Source of the DNA: DASZZZ01 sp036260375
GTDB lineage: Bacteria > Actinomycetota > CADDZG01 > WHSQ01
Assembly (NCBI GenBank): GCA_036260375.1
Contig: DASZZZ010000013.1
Coordinates: 1 to 23,180, forward strand
Length of the DNA: 23,180 bases
Direction of reading: 5' to 3'
In this document: positions 20,606-23,180 of the stretch, piece after piece
Numbering within the stretch: position 1 is the stretch's first letter
Layout of the letters: every line of letters begins with the position of its first letter
Program-made: the position numbers and the translations under genes
The notes under the pieces: generated by a model
Told to the model about the DNA's origin: nothing
Databases searched by the model: none
The model's input: the letters and a program-made list of their open reading frames with translations, nothing else

Positions 20606-21600
20606 GTGCCCAGTGGGCAGGAACGCATCCTGCGCCGGCGCATCAAGAGCGTCCAGTCCACCAAGAAGATCACCCGGGCCATGGAGCTGATCGCGGCCAG
20701 CCGCATCGTGAAAGCCCAGCAGCGGGTGGAGGCGGCCCGTCCCTACTCCGAGCAGATCACCCAGGTCATGGGGAACCTGGCCGCAGGCGGTGCCGGCCTC
20801 GACCACCCCCTGCTCCAGGAGCGTGACCCGATCCGCAAGGTCGGCTTCATCGTCATCAGCGCGGACCGAGGCCTGGCCGGCGCCTACAACTCCACCGTCA
20901 TCCGCGCCGGTGAGCGGGCCCTGCTCGGCCACCAGGACGACGGCCGCGACTACGAGCTCACCCTCTCCGGGCGCAAGGCCGAGGGCTACTTCCGCTACCG
21001 CGGGTACCGCATCGGCGAGGCCTTCTCCGGCTACAGCGAGCAGCCGACCTACGAGGACGCCCGCAAGGTGGCCCAGGCGGCCATGGAGCGCTACGAGAAG
21101 GGGTCGGGCGAAGAGGGCGGCGTCGACCAGGTCGAGCTGGTCTACACCCGCTTCTTCTCCGTCGGCACCCAGCGGGTGGTGAACGTCCGCCTGCTCCCGC
21201 TCGAGAAGGAGGTCATGGAGGACGCCGCCGCCTCGGGTGACGGCCCCCAGTCCGCCTACGAGTTCGAGCCCGAGCCCGGGCAGATCCTCGAGCGGCTGCT
21301 GCCCCGCTACGTGGAGGGCCGGGTGTTCGCGGCCATGCTCGACGCCGCGGCCAGCGAGCAGGCCGCCCGCCAGCGAGCCATGAAGGCGGCCACCGACAAC
21401 GCCGAGGATCTGATGAAGAGTCTCTCCATCACGGCCAACAAGCTGCGGCAGGCCAGCATCACCACCGAGATCATGGAGATCGTCGGCGGGGCCGAGGCCC
21501 TCCGACTGGCCAAGACCGGCGGCAAGGTCGAGTACTTCCCGGAGACCGTCCTCAGCCGCGACATCCTCGTCGACCGCATCGACCGTTCAGGAGCGTACAG

Positions 21601-21604
<4 letters not shown>
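20606..21604 (+). CDS. atpG: F-type ATP synthase subunit gamma, with C-terminal extension
   Basis: A 332-residue central rotor subunit. The N-terminal helix has RRRIKSVQSTKKITRAMELIAASR (10-33), the Rossmann-like core has ISADRGLAGAYNS (84-96), and the C-terminal helix has SEQAARQRAMKAATDNAEDLM ... ITTEIMEIVGGAEAL (250-299). Gamma usually ends near this last motif; here 33 more residues (RLAKTGGKVEY ... DRSGAYR) follow in frame with high third-position GC, so they look coding. A Gly/Glu insertion GSGEEGG (166-172) sits where mycobacterial gamma has its characteristic loop. The GTG start is 3 bases after atpA and the stop overlaps the atpD ATG (ATGA). Ala codons are 8 GCG of 41, unlike the genes left of atpA. 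Confidence 0.95.
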
Positions 21605-23055
<1,451 letters not shown>

Positions 23056-23180
23056 ATGGCCCTGCAGGTCGAGCTCGTCTCGCCCGAGCGGATCCTCTAC
23101 TCGGGCGAGGCCGAGATGGTCGTGGCCCGCACGGTGTCCGGGGGTGAGGTCGCCTTCCTCACCGGCCACGCCCCCTTCCT
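23056..23180 (+). CDS. atpC: F-type ATP synthase subunit epsilon, N-terminal part (cut by window end)
   Basis: The last 125 bases encode the first 41 residues of epsilon, beginning MALQVELVSPERILYSGEAEMVVARTVSG and reaching the conserved GEVAFLTGHAPFL beta-sandwich segment that contacts gamma and the c-ring. The ATG follows the atpD stop directly. The C-terminal helices that regulate ATP hydrolysis are outside the window. Confidence 0.95.
   Translation, partial: MALQVELVSPERILYSGEAEMVVARTVSGGEVAFLTGHAPF

Overview
This window comes from a very GC-rich (roughly 70%) actinobacterium, probably an uncultured or environmental one from an Acidimicrobiia- or Thermoleophilia-like lineage. The gene order rho, rpmE, prfA, prmC, tsaC, wecA, atpI, atpBEFHAGDC is the order I know from Mycobacterium tuberculosis. 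The LMW-phosphatase, rpiB and glyA between tsaC and wecA recall the ywlC-ywlE-ywlF-glyA array of Bacillus. AtpF and AtpH are separate proteins here, which argues against a mycobacterium. The lineage is an inference; I could not run a search.

Layout. (1) 1-1941: 3' end of rho, a small membrane protein in frame with rho, rpmE (L31) and a DUF1385/YqhQ-type membrane protein, tightly packed on the + strand. (2) 1949-8094: an accessory block not normally found in this array. It holds an amidohydrolase, a convergent small exported protein or lipoprotein, a divergently transcribed secreted Asp-box (BNR) protein, and, on the - strand, a multidomain repeat protein (two YegP/DUF1508-like units, three TIG-like units, crystallin-like Greek-key motifs). 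(3) 8095-8408: a gene-free gap with palindromes and the likely prfA promoter. (4) 8409-10910: prfA, prmC and tsaC, nearly overlapping. (5) 10895-12391: an M32 carboxypeptidase on the - strand, tail-overlapping tsaC. (6) 12468-15881: LMW phosphatase, rpiB, glyA and a WecA-type GlcNAc-1-phosphate transferase. (7) 15882-16049: regulatory gap with a perfect Rex-type operator. (8) 16050-23180: F-type ATP synthase operon, two small AtpI-like proteins followed by a, c, b, delta, alpha, gamma, beta and a truncated epsilon.

How it fits together: the window joins transcription termination (Rho), translation (L31, RF1, PrmC, TsaC), one-carbon and pentose-phosphate metabolism (GlyA, RpiB), the lipid-linked step of cell-surface glycan synthesis (WecA), and the ATP synthase. 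The Rex-type site suggests that ATP synthase expression responds to the NADH/NAD+ ratio.

Most noteworthy: codon usage switches abruptly inside atpA at about 20,057-20,105 (alanine GCG 19 of 37 codons before, 0 of 15 after), at a very conserved stretch. This is either an assembly chimera between two related genomes or a recombination junction. Everything right of it (end of alpha, gamma, beta, epsilon) should be treated with caution until read coverage is checked. Other points are the Rex site before atpI, the unusual repeat protein at 6304-8094, an extended gamma C-terminus, and leaderless-type promoters in front of the phosphatase, rpiB and M32 genes.
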